This document shows, in pieces, positions 18,640 to 27,825 of a stretch of 64,000 bases of DNA (position 1 is the first letter of the stretch; every line of letters begins with the position of its first letter). The stretch comes from JAOSJL01 sp963704035 (GTDB taxonomy: Bacteria > Actinomycetota > Acidimicrobiia > IMCC26256 > JAOSJL01), in NCBI GenBank assembly GCA_963704035.1, contig CAVPGR010000002.1, positions 186,001 through 250,000 of the forward strand, in the 5' to 3' direction. The notes beneath the pieces are model-generated. The model was not told the origin of the DNA, ran no database searches, and saw only the letters and a program-made list of their open reading frames with translations. The translations under genes were made by a program, and so were the position numbers.

Positions 18640-19605
18640 ATGAGTATCGGCAAGGTGTGGGTGTTGGCGGAGGCCGACGGCGACGAGGTCGCCTCTGCCG
18701 CGTTGGAACTGCTCACGAAGGCCCGGGAGATCGGCGACACGGTCGAGGCCGTCTACGTCGGCTCCAGCGCGGACGCAGTGGCGGGAGTGCTCGGGGAGCA
18801 CGGCGCCACCACGGTCTACGCCGTCGACCCCGGTGATTCGTTGAGCGGCGCCGTGGGCGCCGCGGCGCTCGAGAAGCTGATCGGAGAGCACAGCCCCGAT
18901 CTCGTCATGTTCGACCAGAGCTACGACGGTCGCGACGCCATCGCCGGTCTCTCGGCGCGCATCGACCGGACGGTGCTCACCAACAGTGCCGACATCCGCA
19001 TCGACGGCGATCAGGTCCGTGCCACCACGGCGATCTTCGGAGGAACGCAGATCGTCGAAACTGCTTTTGAAGGAGAAGTGCCGCACCTCGCGGCGTTCCG
19101 ACCGAAGTCGTTCGTCGCCGAGCCATCGGGTGGTGCCGCCGCCGCGGTGGTTGCCGTCGACGGTGTCGACGCCGGCCGTGCCGGCGAGGCCAAGGTACTC
19201 GACCGTCACGTCGAAGAAGCCGAAGGCCCCAAGCTCGAGGAAGCCGAAGTGGTCGTGTCGGGAGGACGTGGGCTCGGCGAAGCCGAGCACTACGCACTCG
19301 TCGAGACCCTGGCGAAGCTCTTGAAGGGGGCCCCGGGCGCGTCACGCGCGATCGTCGATGCCGGGTGGGTGCCCTACTCCCACCAGGTCGGCCAGACCGG
19401 CAAGACGGTCAAGCCGAAGGTCTACATCGCGCTCGGGATCTCGGGTGCAACGCAGCACCTCGTCGGGATGAAGGGTGCCGACAACATCATCGCCGTCAAC
19501 AAGGACGCCGAGGCACCGATCTTCTCGGTATCCGATCTCGGCATCGTGGGCGACGTGCACAAGGTGGTCCCGAAGCTCATCGAGGCCCTCGAGTCCCGCA
19601 GCTAG
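18640..19605 (+). CDS. etfA: Electron transfer flavoprotein alpha subunit
   Basis: A 321-residue FAD-binding subunit with GGRGLGEAEHYALVETLAKL, SHQVGQTGKTVKPKVYIALG and the C-terminal FAD signature AVNKDAEAPIFSVSDLGIVGD. The ATG at 18640 follows a CGGAGG ribosome site. The stop at 19603-19605 lies 5 bp before a perfect 24-bp hairpin that should terminate transcription of etfBA. Confidence 0.95.
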   Translation: MSIGKVWVLAEADGDEVASAALELLTKAREIGDTVEAVYVGSSADAVAGVLGEHGATTVYAVDPGDSLSGAVGAAALEKLIGEHSPDLVMFDQSYDGRDAIAGLSARIDRTVLTNSADIRIDGDQVRATTAIFGGTQIVETAFEGEVPHLAAFRPKSFVAEPSGGAAAAVVAVDGVDAGRAGEAKVLDRHVEEAEGPKLEEAEVVVSGGRGLGEAEHYALVETLAKLLKGAPGASRAIVDAGWVPYSHQVGQTGKTVKPKVYIALGISGATQHLVGMKGADNIIAVNKDAEAPIFSVSDLGIVGDVHKVVPKLIEALESRS

Positions 19606-19610
19606 AGATT

Positions 19611-19661
19611 GTTTGATGCGTCTCTGGCGCGCGCTATGCGCGCGCCAGAGACGCATCAAAC
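19611..19661. terminator. Perfect 24-bp inverted repeat, bidirectional terminator
   Basis: The left arm is 19611-19634 and the right arm 19638-19661, with a TAT loop. The arms begin GTTTGATGCGTC and are perfectly complementary. The arms end in AAAC/GTTT, so each strand has a short T run after the stem. The hairpin lies between the convergent etfA and MmpL genes and includes the MmpL stop codon (19656-19658). Confidence 0.85.
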
Positions 19662-21897
19662 GGTGGTGGGCTCCTCGGGTTCGGCTTCCGAGATCCCGAT
19701 TTTGGCGTGGATGCGTTTCATCCACTTCGGAGCCCACCAGTTCCAGTCGCCGGCCAGACGCATGAACGCGGGCACGAGCGTGCCTCGCACGACGAACGCG
19801 TCCATCAGAACCGCCAGCGCGAGGCCGAGTCCGAACAGGACCATGAACGAGACCCTGTTCGTGACGAAAGCCAGAAAAACGATCGAGATCAGGATCGCGG
19901 CAGCCGACACGATCCGACCCGACTTCTCGAGTCCCAGGGCCACCGACGACGTGTTGTCGCCGCTCTGGTCGTATTCTTCCTTGATGCGCGAGAGCAGGAA
20001 GACCTCGTAATCCATCGAGAGACCGAACGCCACGCAGAACATCAGGATGGGCACCGTGGCGGTGAGTGTGCCGGTGGCGGTGAAGTTGAAGAGACCCGAC
20101 AGGTTCCCGTCCTGGAAGATCCACACCATGGCACCGAAGGTCGCGGTCAGGCTGAGGATGTTCAGCAGGAGCGCCTTGAGTGGGATGACGACGCTGTCGA
20201 ACGCGAGGAACAGCAGCACGAACATGACGATGGCGATGAGCGCGAGGGCGATCGGGAGCCGATCGAAGATCCCGTTCTTCGAGTCCACCAACTCGGCCGA
20301 TTGACCGCCGACGACGACCTCGAAGGGAGCGTCGACGTCACGGATGTCGCGCACGAGTTGCTCGCCCTCCCCGGAGATCGGTTCGACGTCGGGAACAACA
20401 GAGAACCAGGTGCCCGAATCACCCGCGAAGCGGGCGGTGGCGTCGCCGCCGTCGGTGAGGCTGCCGTCGTCGCCGACGAGCGAGAGCTCAGCGGCACCAC
20501 CGGAGTAGATCCCGGTGACACCGTCGACACGTGCGACGCCGGTGACGGACGACAATTCCACGGCGTACGCCTCGATGTCGGAGGCCATCGCCGCGGGATC
20601 ACCCGCGTCGACGGCCACGACCTGGACCGTGGAGGATTCGCTGGAGTCGAATGTGTCTCGGATCGTGTCGGTGGCTTCCCGGCTCTCCGCACTCTCGGGC
20701 AGGACACGGTCGTCGGGCAGTCCCAGTTCGAGGTGCAGGAAGGGCACGCCGAGCAGGAGAAGGAAGGAGGTCACGATCACGGCGACGGCAACGGGGCGGC
20801 GCATGACCAACTGCGCGATCCGGTGCCAGAAGCCCTCGTCGACCGGCTTGGGCTCCCGACGCCAGATGGCCAGCTTGTTGACCCGCGGGCCGAGGATCGC
20901 GAGAAGCGCCGGCAGGAACACGATCGCGCCGACAGCAGCGACCATGGCCACCGCAAGACCCGCCCACCCGAAGGAGCGCAGGAACGGGAGCGGAAAAACC
21001 AGAAGTGCGGAGAGAGCGACGGCCACGGTGACCGCCGAGAAGAGAATCGTGCGACCGGCGGTTTCGACGGTCCGGACGACCGCCTCCTCGGTCGTCTTCC
21101 CGCGTGCGAGCTCCTCCCGGAAGCGCGACACGATGAACAGGCTGTAGTCGATCGCCAGCCCGAGGCTCATCGCCGTGGTCATGTTGAGCGAGAAGATCGA
21201 TACTTCCGTGATCGACGACACGATCTTCAGCACCACGAACGCACCGACGATCGCGAGTCCGCCGACGAGGAGTGGAAGCAGCGCCGCCACAAGGCTCCGA
21301 AAGACGAACAGCAGGAGGATGAGCGTGAGCGGGAGTGCGATCAGCTCCGCACGTATGAGGTCTTCCTCGATCGTCTCGCCGATCTCGTGGAAGATCGGGC
21401 CGAAACCGCTGCCGCCGACGACGAGCGTCGTGCCGTTCGCTGTCTCGTGCTCGCCGATGAAATCGTCGCCGAACTCGGCCACCCAGTCGTCGACGACGTC
21501 GTCACTCCCTGCGATCGTGGCGAGAATGAGTGCGGTGTCGCCGTCGGTCCCCCGGAGCGGTGGGGCGTTGAAGTCCCAGTACGACAAGGTCGACGTGACG
21601 CCGGCGTTGTCGCGGAGGTCTCGGGAGAGCCTTCGCCCCACGTCCGCCACGTCGGGATCGTCGACACTTCCCTCGGGTGCGGACACCACGAGCACGAGGT
21701 TCGGAACACCGGCGGGGAAGTTCTCCGACAGCTCATCACGACGCGCGTGACGACTCGAAGCTGTCGTTGTCGAAGCCACCCGAGGACAGCTGATCCGCCA
21801 CGTCGGCGCCGTAGGCGGCGGCGACGAGGAACACCACCACGCTGGCCACGAGGACCATCACGCGCCGGCGTACCAGGAACTCCCCGAGTTGTCTCAC
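19656..21897 (-). CDS. MmpL-family RND transporter (one frameshift)
   Basis: About 747 residues with two copies of the MMPL half: helices around LIALPLTLILLLFVFRSLVA with GLAIDYSLFIVSRFREE, and later GLSMDYEVFLLSRIKEE, where the conserved Asp-Tyr pairs belong to the proton pathway. Two large extracytoplasmic loops follow helices 1 and 7. The true start is GTG at 21895-21897 (VRQLGEFLVRRRVMVLVASV) and a single indel near 21740 joins it to RDELSENFPAGVPN. Such proteins export lipids or siderophores in mycobacteria; the cargo here is unknown. The stop lies inside the hairpin shared with etfA. Confidence 0.87.
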
Positions 21898-21981
21898 CAC
21901 CGCCCCCACTGACCGGCCTGCGCGAGTGGAGTCAAGGTAGTGGGCCGGACCGGTCGTCGCCCGTACCGGCGTCGCGCCACC

Positions 21982-23919
21982 TCAGATCAGCGGGTGGCGC
22001 CGTCGGGAGAGTGCATGCGCCGCACAGCCGGTCGCGAGGAGCGCTGCGCCGAGCGCCGCCAGTGGCACTCCCGCACCGGTGGCGGGAAGTGTGGCGGGGG
22101 CGGTCGTTCCCGCGTTGCTGGCGCCACCGTTGCTGGGGCCACCGTTGTTGGCGCCACCGTTGTTGCCGTCGCTGCCGCCGGTGCCGTCTCCGGCGTCGCC
22201 TCCGCCGGTATTGGCTCCAGGATCAGGATCAGGACCAGGATCGGGATCAGGTCCGGGGTCGGGGAGCGGGAAACAGGTCTGGTCGCTGTCGGTGCTGCCG
22301 CCACCGTTCGTGATGACACCGTCACCCTCGAAGCCGCAGTCGTTCGGATCGTTCGTCACGATGTCGCTGGCGTTGGCGTTCGTCGTGCCGCCCGGACCCA
22401 TGAAGAGCCCGCCGCCGTTCGCGGCCATGTTGGCGGTGACCGTCGAGTTCGTGAGTTGGAGCGCCGCCTTCTCGACGGCGACACCGCCACCAGCGCCGCC
22501 CGCCGAGTTCCCGGTGACCGACACGCCATCGGTCGCGAAAGCTCCACCATCCACGACAGCAGCTCCACCACCGAGGACCGGAGCAGTGTTGCCCGCGAGG
22601 GATCCACCGTTCAGAAGCACGGTTCCGCCGCCGACCGCCAGGATGCCGCCCCCGACGCCCGCTGCCGGCGACGATCCGGCGTTGGCGCGGTTGCCGCTGA
22701 TGCTTGTTTCGTTGGTCTCGAGGTAGGTGCCGGAGTTCGTGATGACGACGCCGCCGCCGCCTTCGGCGTCATTGTCGAGGATCGATCCACCGGCGACGCT
22801 CGCCGTCACCCCGTCGAACAGGCCCAGGCCTCCGCCGATTGCCGCCGTGTTCTTGCGGATCTCGACGTTTCCGAGAGACACGTTCGTGTCGGCGCCGAAT
22901 GCCGCGATGGCGCCACCGTTCCCCAGAGTGATGTTGTCGTCGAGCTGTGCGTCGTTCACGACGATGCCCGTTCCGGTCCCGCCGCCCGTGGCGATGCCCC
23001 CGCCGCCACCGTTCGTCGAGGACGAGACGTTCTGGTTCACGTCACCGCCTGTCACCGAGACCTGGCCACCGCTGTTGACGATCCCTGCACCGATCGACGC
23101 CTCGTTGGCCCGGACCATCGTGTCGGTCAGGTTGGCGGACCCTTGGTTGGCGATTCCTCCGCCGCTGTCACCGTCCTGTGCGTGATCGGTGATGTTTCGC
23201 ACGACCTGGCTGCTGACCGCGGCCAGGTCGGCGCCCGACGCGTTGTAGATCCCGGCGCCGTCGGCGCGGCCGTCGCCGCTGTGCTCGTCGAGGAGGTTGT
23301 CCTGGACCACGGTGCCCTGGAGGCTCAGGTGGTTGAGGTTGTAGAGACCGGCTCCGGCGATGTCGTCGCCTGCCGAGTTGTCGTCGATCTCGTTGTCGCG
23401 CACGACCGAGCCACGGAGTGCCAGGGTGCCGACGTTGGCGATCCCGGCTCCGACCTCGCCACCCGAGCCCGCAAGAAGGAACCCGTCGGTGATCGTGACG
23501 TCGTCGATGGTGCTCGTAGCGCCGTTGACGAGCACCCGCGTTTCGTTCACGGGCCCGACGCCATCCTGCGCGGAGATGACGGTGTCGGACGCCCCGTTCC
23601 CGTCGAGGGAGAAGGTGCCGTCGTCGACGATCGTGAACTCACTGTTGCCGTCGGCGATCACGAAGGTGCCGTTCAGGTTGAAGGTCACGACGCTGTCGTC
23701 ACCGTCGACGTTGGCGTCTTCGATCGCCTCACGAAGCGAGCAGTCCACGCCCGAGTTGCATCCGTCGGGCGCAGGATCGTCGGTGCGGGTGACGACGTAG
23801 CCCGTCAGCGCACCGGCCGGCGACGCGCTCACGACCGGCAGAACGACAGTGGCCGCGACGAGCACTGTCAGCGCGAGTTGGACCGTGAGTCGGGGGACGT
23901 GGCGGATCGAGGCGGTCAT
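21982..23919 (-). CDS. LPXTG-anchored right-handed beta-helix surface protein (downstream member of pair)
   Basis: 645 residues. An N-terminal signal peptide (LTVQLALTVLVAATVVLPVVSA) precedes a CSLREAI motif (GVDCSLREAIEDANVDG). The middle is a run of short repeats rich in Gly-Gly and Asn (GGGI, NxA, TNSxV about every 24 residues), the pattern of Pmp-like parallel beta-helices. Near the end is a conserved Cys pair (NDCGFEGD, SDQTCFP), a Pro-Asp-Gly repeat, then a sortase signal LPATG at 611-615, a hydrophobic stretch and RRRHPLI. The ATG overlaps the stop of the upstream paralogue by 4 bp, so translation is coupled. Adhesion or shielding is plausible but unproven. Confidence 0.88.
   Translation of the reverse strand: MTASIRHVPRLTVQLALTVLVAATVVLPVVSASPAGALTGYVVTRTDDPAPDGCNSGVDCSLREAIEDANVDGDDSVVTFNLNGTFVIADGNSEFTIVDDGTFSLDGNGASDTVISAQDGVGPVNETRVLVNGATSTIDDVTITDGFLLAGSGGEVGAGIANVGTLALRGSVVRDNEIDDNSAGDDIAGAGLYNLNHLSLQGTVVQDNLLDEHSGDGRADGAGIYNASGADLAAVSSQVVRNITDHAQDGDSGGGIANQGSANLTDTMVRANEASIGAGIVNSGGQVSVTGGDVNQNVSSSTNGGGGGIATGGGTGTGIVVNDAQLDDNITLGNGGAIAAFGADTNVSLGNVEIRKNTAAIGGGLGLFDGVTASVAGGSILDNDAEGGGGVVITNSGTYLETNETSISGNRANAGSSPAAGVGGGILAVGGGTVLLNGGSLAGNTAPVLGGGAAVVDGGAFATDGVSVTGNSAGGAGGGVAVEKAALQLTNSTVTANMAANGGGLFMGPGGTTNANASDIVTNDPNDCGFEGDGVITNGGGSTDSDQTCFPLPDPGPDPDPGPDPDPGANTGGGDAGDGTGGSDGNNGGANNGGPSNGGASNAGTTAPATLPATGAGVPLAALGAALLATGCAAHALSRRRHPLI
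22217..22262. repeat. Short GGATCA-type repeats coding for the Pro-Asp-Gly linker
   Basis: Units close to GGATCA are repeated several times inside the gene for the LPXTG protein. They encode an alternating Pro, Asp, Gly linker just before the wall-sorting region. The repeat stays in frame and could vary in length by slippage. Confidence 0.6.
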
Positions 23920-25714
23920 GGCTTGGGGATCTCCTTCAGTGTCGGGAGCGCGGATCTCGAGAGTCGACGTCGGATGACGAGGAACAGCGCACCCGCTGCC
24001 AGGAGCACGATTCCGATCGCCACGAGCGCGGAGCCGGCACCGGTTGCCGGGAGAGTGGCGGGGGTGGCTCCCGTGCCGCCGGAGGCACCGTTCGTACCCG
24101 CGCTGTTGCCCGCGTCACCGCTATCGGTGCGTCCTCCGGGATCGGGTGCCGGCGGTGTCGGGGGGCCTGGCGGAGTCGGGGGTGTGGGGAAGCAGGTCTG
24201 GTCGCTGTCGGTGCTGCCACCGCCGTTGGTGATGGCGCCGTTGTCCTCGTACCCGCAGTCGTTCGGAGCGTTGTCGACGATGTCGCTGCCGGTCGAGGTG
24301 ACGGTGCCGTCGGCCCCCATGAAGACGCCACCGCCACTCTCGGAAGCGGTGTTGTCGCTCACTGTCGCGTCCGTGATGCCGAGAGTCGCATCCGCGACGG
24401 CAACACCGCCGCCGGCGCCGGCGATGTTCGCGCGGATGTCGGTGTCGGTCACCGACGCGAATGCGTCGTCGATCACGAGGAGTCCACCGCCCGAGTCGCT
24501 CGCAGCGTTCTCCGAGATCTCGCCACCGTCGACCGTGAGGTCTCCTCCGATCGTTCCCACACCACCGGCAGTGGACGCGCTGTTGCCGTGGACGGTCACG
24601 TCGGTCAGGGAGAGGTCGCCGTCGAGATTGCCGACGCCGCCTGCCGTGTCGGCAGCGACGTTGCCTGAAACGTTGCCACCCGACGCCTCCAGGCTCGATC
24701 CTGGCAGGTTGAGTACTCCGGCACCGAGGACGGCGATGTTCTTCTCGACGATGACATCGGTGAGTGTGAGGAGGTTGGGATCTCCGTGAGCGAGGATCCC
24801 GCCTCCCGCGGCGCTCGTTGAGTTGGTCCGCACCAACGAGTTCGTGATGACCGTGGTTCCGAAGGCGGAGCGGACGCCACCGCCACCTCCGTCGCCGGTG
24901 CCGTGGGCGACGTTGTCGTCGATGGTGCTTCCCGAGATGTTCAAGGTGGCGCCGAAGTTCCCGACGCCCGCGGTTCCACCCGACGACTCGTTGCCCGATA
25001 TCGAACTGCCGGTGATCGTTGCTGTCGTGCCCGCGAACAGCATGAGGCCGGCACCGTGCTCGAAGTCGCCGTCGCCGAGGATCGTGTTGTCGCTGATCGT
25101 GCTGTCGGTGACGGTCAGGGTTCCGCCGACGTGGGCGATGCCGGCTCCATGGGCTGCGGAAAGACCCGTCACGTCGATCGTGTTGTCCGAGACCAGCACG
25201 CGGGTGAGGGTCAGGTTTCCGGCGTTGTTGATTCCTGCTCCGACCTCGTCGGTTCCGTTGGTGGCGAGATGCCCTCCCGTCACGGACAGGTCGTTGAAGT
25301 CTGCGATGGCGCCGGCTTGAACGTCGAACACGCGGGTGTCGTTGACCGGCCCCACTCCATCCTGGGCGGAGATGACGGTGTCGGCCGCGCCATTGCCGGT
25401 GATCGCGATCGTGCCGTCATCGAACACCTTGAACGCGGGCAGTCCGTCGTCGATGACGAAAGTGCCATTGAGGTTGAAGGTGATCTGGCTGTCGTCGCCG
25501 TCCGTGCTGGCGCTGTGGATGGCCTCGCGCAACGAGCAGTCGACCCCGGAGTTGCAGCCGTCGGGAAGCGGGTCGTCCGTGCGCGTGACGACGTAGGTCG
25601 TGAGCGCGCCGGCGGGGGCGCGCCGGCCACGGGCAGGGCGACGGCCACGGTGAGCGCGACCGCGGCGAGAACGCGCAGAGGTGTTCCGGTTGTCGGGGTC
25701 TCGGGCGCGCCCAC
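23916..25714 (-). CDS. LPXTG-anchored right-handed beta-helix surface protein (upstream member of pair, one frameshift)
   Basis: About 599 residues. The start is GTG at 25712-25714 after AGGAG, giving a signal peptide (PLRVLAAVALTVAVALPVAG). An indel in the C run near 25615 joins it to ALTTYVVTRTDDPLPDGCNS and then DCSLREAIHSAS. The body has the same beta-helix repeats as its neighbour, the same NDCGYEDN and SDQTCFP Cys pair, a Pro-rich linker (PTPPTPPGPPTPP) and LPATG followed by a hydrophobic stretch and RRRLSR. It is the first gene of the pair and its stop overlaps the next ATG. It arose by tandem duplication with its neighbour. No sortase gene is in the window. Confidence 0.86.
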
Positions 25715-25904
25715 GCGAACTCCTCGGGTCGTTCGTCCGTTATCCCGATCGGCAGGAGGGAAGGGGAGGTGAGGTCTCGCGCGTGACTCGGGTGGTTCTC
25801 CGCCCGGTCCTCGCCGCGCTCCTGCATGAATTGTCCGGTATGCGATCGCGCGGAGAGTGCGGAGGTCCACCACTTCGTGGTCCGCAGCGTCGACAATGCA
25901 CCGG
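25715..25904. other. Divergent intergenic region between the beta-helix operon and the hydrolase
   Basis: 190 bp with no confident gene. It must hold the promoters for both directions. I find no clear -35/-10 pair or inverted repeat. A short open frame from 25826 (MNCPVCDRAESAEVHHF) overlaps the hydrolase start and is not called as a gene. Confidence 0.5.
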
Positions 25905-26942
25905 ATGGACCGTCTGAGCCACGACGTTTTTCAGCCGCGCGACGGCCTGCGGGTCGGCGTGACGTGGGGCGGTCGCGGTATCCCGCTGGTTCTCCTGCAC
26001 GGCTTCGGCGCTGAGACCCGCCTCTACGCCCAGTCGGCATCACGGCTCACTGACCTCGGTGTTCGTGTCATCGGGATCGACCTCCCGGGTCACGGCGAGT
26101 CGCCGCCGCTGCCGGGCCGTACCGGCGTTCGTGAGTGGGCCGCGGTGGTGGCCGACACCCTCGACCACCTCGGTGTCCGTCACGCGGTGGTGGCCGGCCA
26201 CTCCACCGGGGGACGTGTCGCCGCCGAGCTGGCTGTTCTGCGCCCTAGTCTCGTGTCGTCGGTCGTCCTCATCGACGCCATCGTCGGGGCGTCGTGGGAC
26301 CGACGCCGCGACTCATTCCTACGGTTCCCTCCGGCACTCCTGCCTTACTCTGCGGCGTTCGTACTCGACTGCGCCGATACCGCCCCGCTGCACCGCGACC
26401 GCGACCAGGCGCGCAAGCTTCGCCGTCTCGCCACCTCGATGGTCGGGCGCAAGATCCGCCGCCCCCGCTGGACGGTGTCGGCCGTGGTGTCTGTGCTTCG
26501 CTCACCTCCCTCGGTGCCCACACTCGACCGGTTGCGCTCCAACGGCACCCACGTCACCGTCCTGCACGGGGAGCGCGATCTGATCGTTCCGCTGTCCTGC
26601 GGCCGCGACGCCGCTCGACGCCTCGATGCAGAGCTCGTGGTCGTGCGGGGAGCGCGTCACTCCTGGCCGCTCGACTGCCCGCAGACACTCCCGGTTCTCG
26701 TGGACGGCCTCCTGGCGGGAGGGATGGGCGACGCCGTCACCCGGATCGCTCACGCCGCAGGCGTACGACGTGACTGTCCTACGCTCGACGAGATGGAATC
26801 GGTCTGCTACCGGCCCGATGCCCCGATCCTGGGATTCCCCACGGTGCGGCGCCTGACACATCCTGAGAGTGTTCCGCCCCGCTACGACTGGACGGTGGAG
26901 CCCCCGAATATTCGATACCGCAGGGTCTCGGCACTCGGCTAG
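25905..26942 (+). CDS. Alpha/beta-hydrolase with C-terminal extension
   Basis: 345 residues from the ATG at 25905. The fold is shown by PLVLLHGFGAETRLY (oxyanion hole), VVAGHSTGGRVAAELA (nucleophile Ser in GHSTG), HGERDLIVPL (acid Asp) and RGARHSWPLDCP (catalytic His). The first 275 residues cover the normal hydrolase fold. About 70 extra residues follow (from GDAVTRIAHAAG) and include a Pro/Tyr-rich tail that I do not recognise. Substrate is unknown; the family includes esterases, lipases and C-C hydrolases. The last codons are part of a 26-bp sequence repeated 92 bp downstream. Confidence 0.85.
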   Translation: MDRLSHDVFQPRDGLRVGVTWGGRGIPLVLLHGFGAETRLYAQSASRLTDLGVRVIGIDLPGHGESPPLPGRTGVREWAAVVADTLDHLGVRHAVVAGHSTGGRVAAELAVLRPSLVSSVVLIDAIVGASWDRRRDSFLRFPPALLPYSAAFVLDCADTAPLHRDRDQARKLRRLATSMVGRKIRRPRWTVSAVVSVLRSPPSVPTLDRLRSNGTHVTVLHGERDLIVPLSCGRDAARRLDAELVVVRGARHSWPLDCPQTLPVLVDGLLAGGMGDAVTRIAHAAGVRRDCPTLDEMESVCYRPDAPILGFPTVRRLTHPESVPPRYDWTVEPPNIRYRRVSALG

Positions 26943-27035
26943 AAGGCCTGTTCCCACTCCTCGTCTCGGGCGCCGCAGGGTACCTGCGGCGCTTGCCCTC
27001 GCCTCGGGTCCGCAGGGTCTCGGCACTCGGCTAGA
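26918..27035. repeat. 26-bp direct repeat flanking a hairpin at the hydrolase/xthA junction
   Basis: The sequence CCGCAGGGTCTCGGCACTCG plus GCTAGA occurs at 26918-26943 (hydrolase 3' end with its TAG) and at 27010-27035 (including the xthA stop). The copies are identical and 92 bp apart. Between them lies the hairpin at 26970-26992. Confidence 0.85.
26970..26992. terminator. Hairpin of the dispersed intergenic element, convergent hydrolase/xthA
   Basis: GCGCCGCAGG and CCTGCGGCGC form a perfect 10-bp stem around a GTA loop. It lies between two convergent genes and should act as a terminator. On the other strand it resembles the two hairpins at 42645-42723 in stem, loop and flanks, with compensating changes in the stem. 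Confidence 0.75.
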
Positions 27036-27807
27036 GGTCGAAGTCGACGATCACCGGTGCGTGATCGGACGGCTGCTTTCCTTTGCGGGCGTTGCGGTCG
27101 ATCGTGGCGAACCGGACGGTCTCGGCGGCGGGCCTTGTCGCGTACACGAGGTCGATGCGCATCCCGCGGTGCTGGTGGAAGTCGCCACGGCGGTAGTCCC
27201 AGTAGGAGTAGAGACCGTCGTCGTCGTAGAGGCGGCGGAAGGTGTCGTCGAGTCCCCACCTCTTCAGCGCCGACAACGCGGCGCGCTCCGCCTCGGTGAC
27301 GTGTGTGGCACCGTCGAAGGCGGCAGGGTCCCACACGTCGCGGTCGTCGGGCGCAACGTTGAAGTCGCCCGCGACGACGAGCGGGGAGTCGGCCGAGAAC
27401 TCGGCATCGAGCCACTCGCGGAGCCGCTCGAGCCAGACGAGCTTGCGGTCGTAGAACTCGGTGCCGACCTCGCGGCCGTTCGGCACGTACACCGACACCG
27501 CCTCCAACGGTCCGCAGCGTGCAGCGAGGACCCGCGCATCGCCCTCGTAGGGATCGTCGAGGTCCCCGAAACCGGTGCGCACGTCCGTGAGGCCCACGCG
27601 CGAAAGGATCGCCACTCCGTTCCACCGGCCCTCGCCGTAGTGGGCCCCCTCATAGCCGAGTGCCTCGAAGGTCAATTGGGGAAACGCGTCGTCGGCCATC
27701 TTGGTTTCCTGAAGGCACAGCACGTCGGGATGTGCGTAGCCCAGCCACTCCTCGACGCGCGGCAGCCGCGCCTTCAACGAGTTGACGTTCCACGTGGCGA
27801 GACGCAC
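27031..27807 (-). CDS. xthA: Exodeoxyribonuclease III
   Basis: 258 residues, the usual length for the family. Features are TWNVNSLKARL at the N-terminus (metal-binding Asn), CLQETKM (metal-binding Glu), VAGDFNVAPDDRDVWDP, MRIDLVYAT and the C-terminal catalytic QPSDHAPVIVDF. It is a Mg-dependent 3'-5' exonuclease and AP endonuclease for base-excision repair. It lies just downstream of the penicillin-acylase-family gene on the same strand, with an 18-bp gap. Confidence 0.95.
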   Translation of the reverse strand: MRLATWNVNSLKARLPRVEEWLGYAHPDVLCLQETKMADDAFPQLTFEALGYEGAHYGEGRWNGVAILSRVGLTDVRTGFGDLDDPYEGDARVLAARCGPLEAVSVYVPNGREVGTEFYDRKLVWLERLREWLDAEFSADSPLVVAGDFNVAPDDRDVWDPAAFDGATHVTEAERAALSALKRWGLDDTFRRLYDDDGLYSYWDYRRGDFHQHRGMRIDLVYATRPAAETVRFATIDRNARKGKQPSDHAPVIVDFDL

Positions 27808-27825
27808 GGCCGGGGTGCTCGCCCC

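Noticed and set aside
19707..22313. Plus-strand open frame of about 870 codons opposite the MmpL gene
   Set aside because: The translation is a string of Arg, His, Glu and Asp with no fold, and the opposite strand encodes an obvious 12-helix transporter.
21940..24789. Plus-strand open frame of about 950 codons opposite the two beta-helix genes
   Set aside because: It arises from the biased codons of Gly/Asn-rich repeats; the minus-strand products have signal peptides and LPATG signals.
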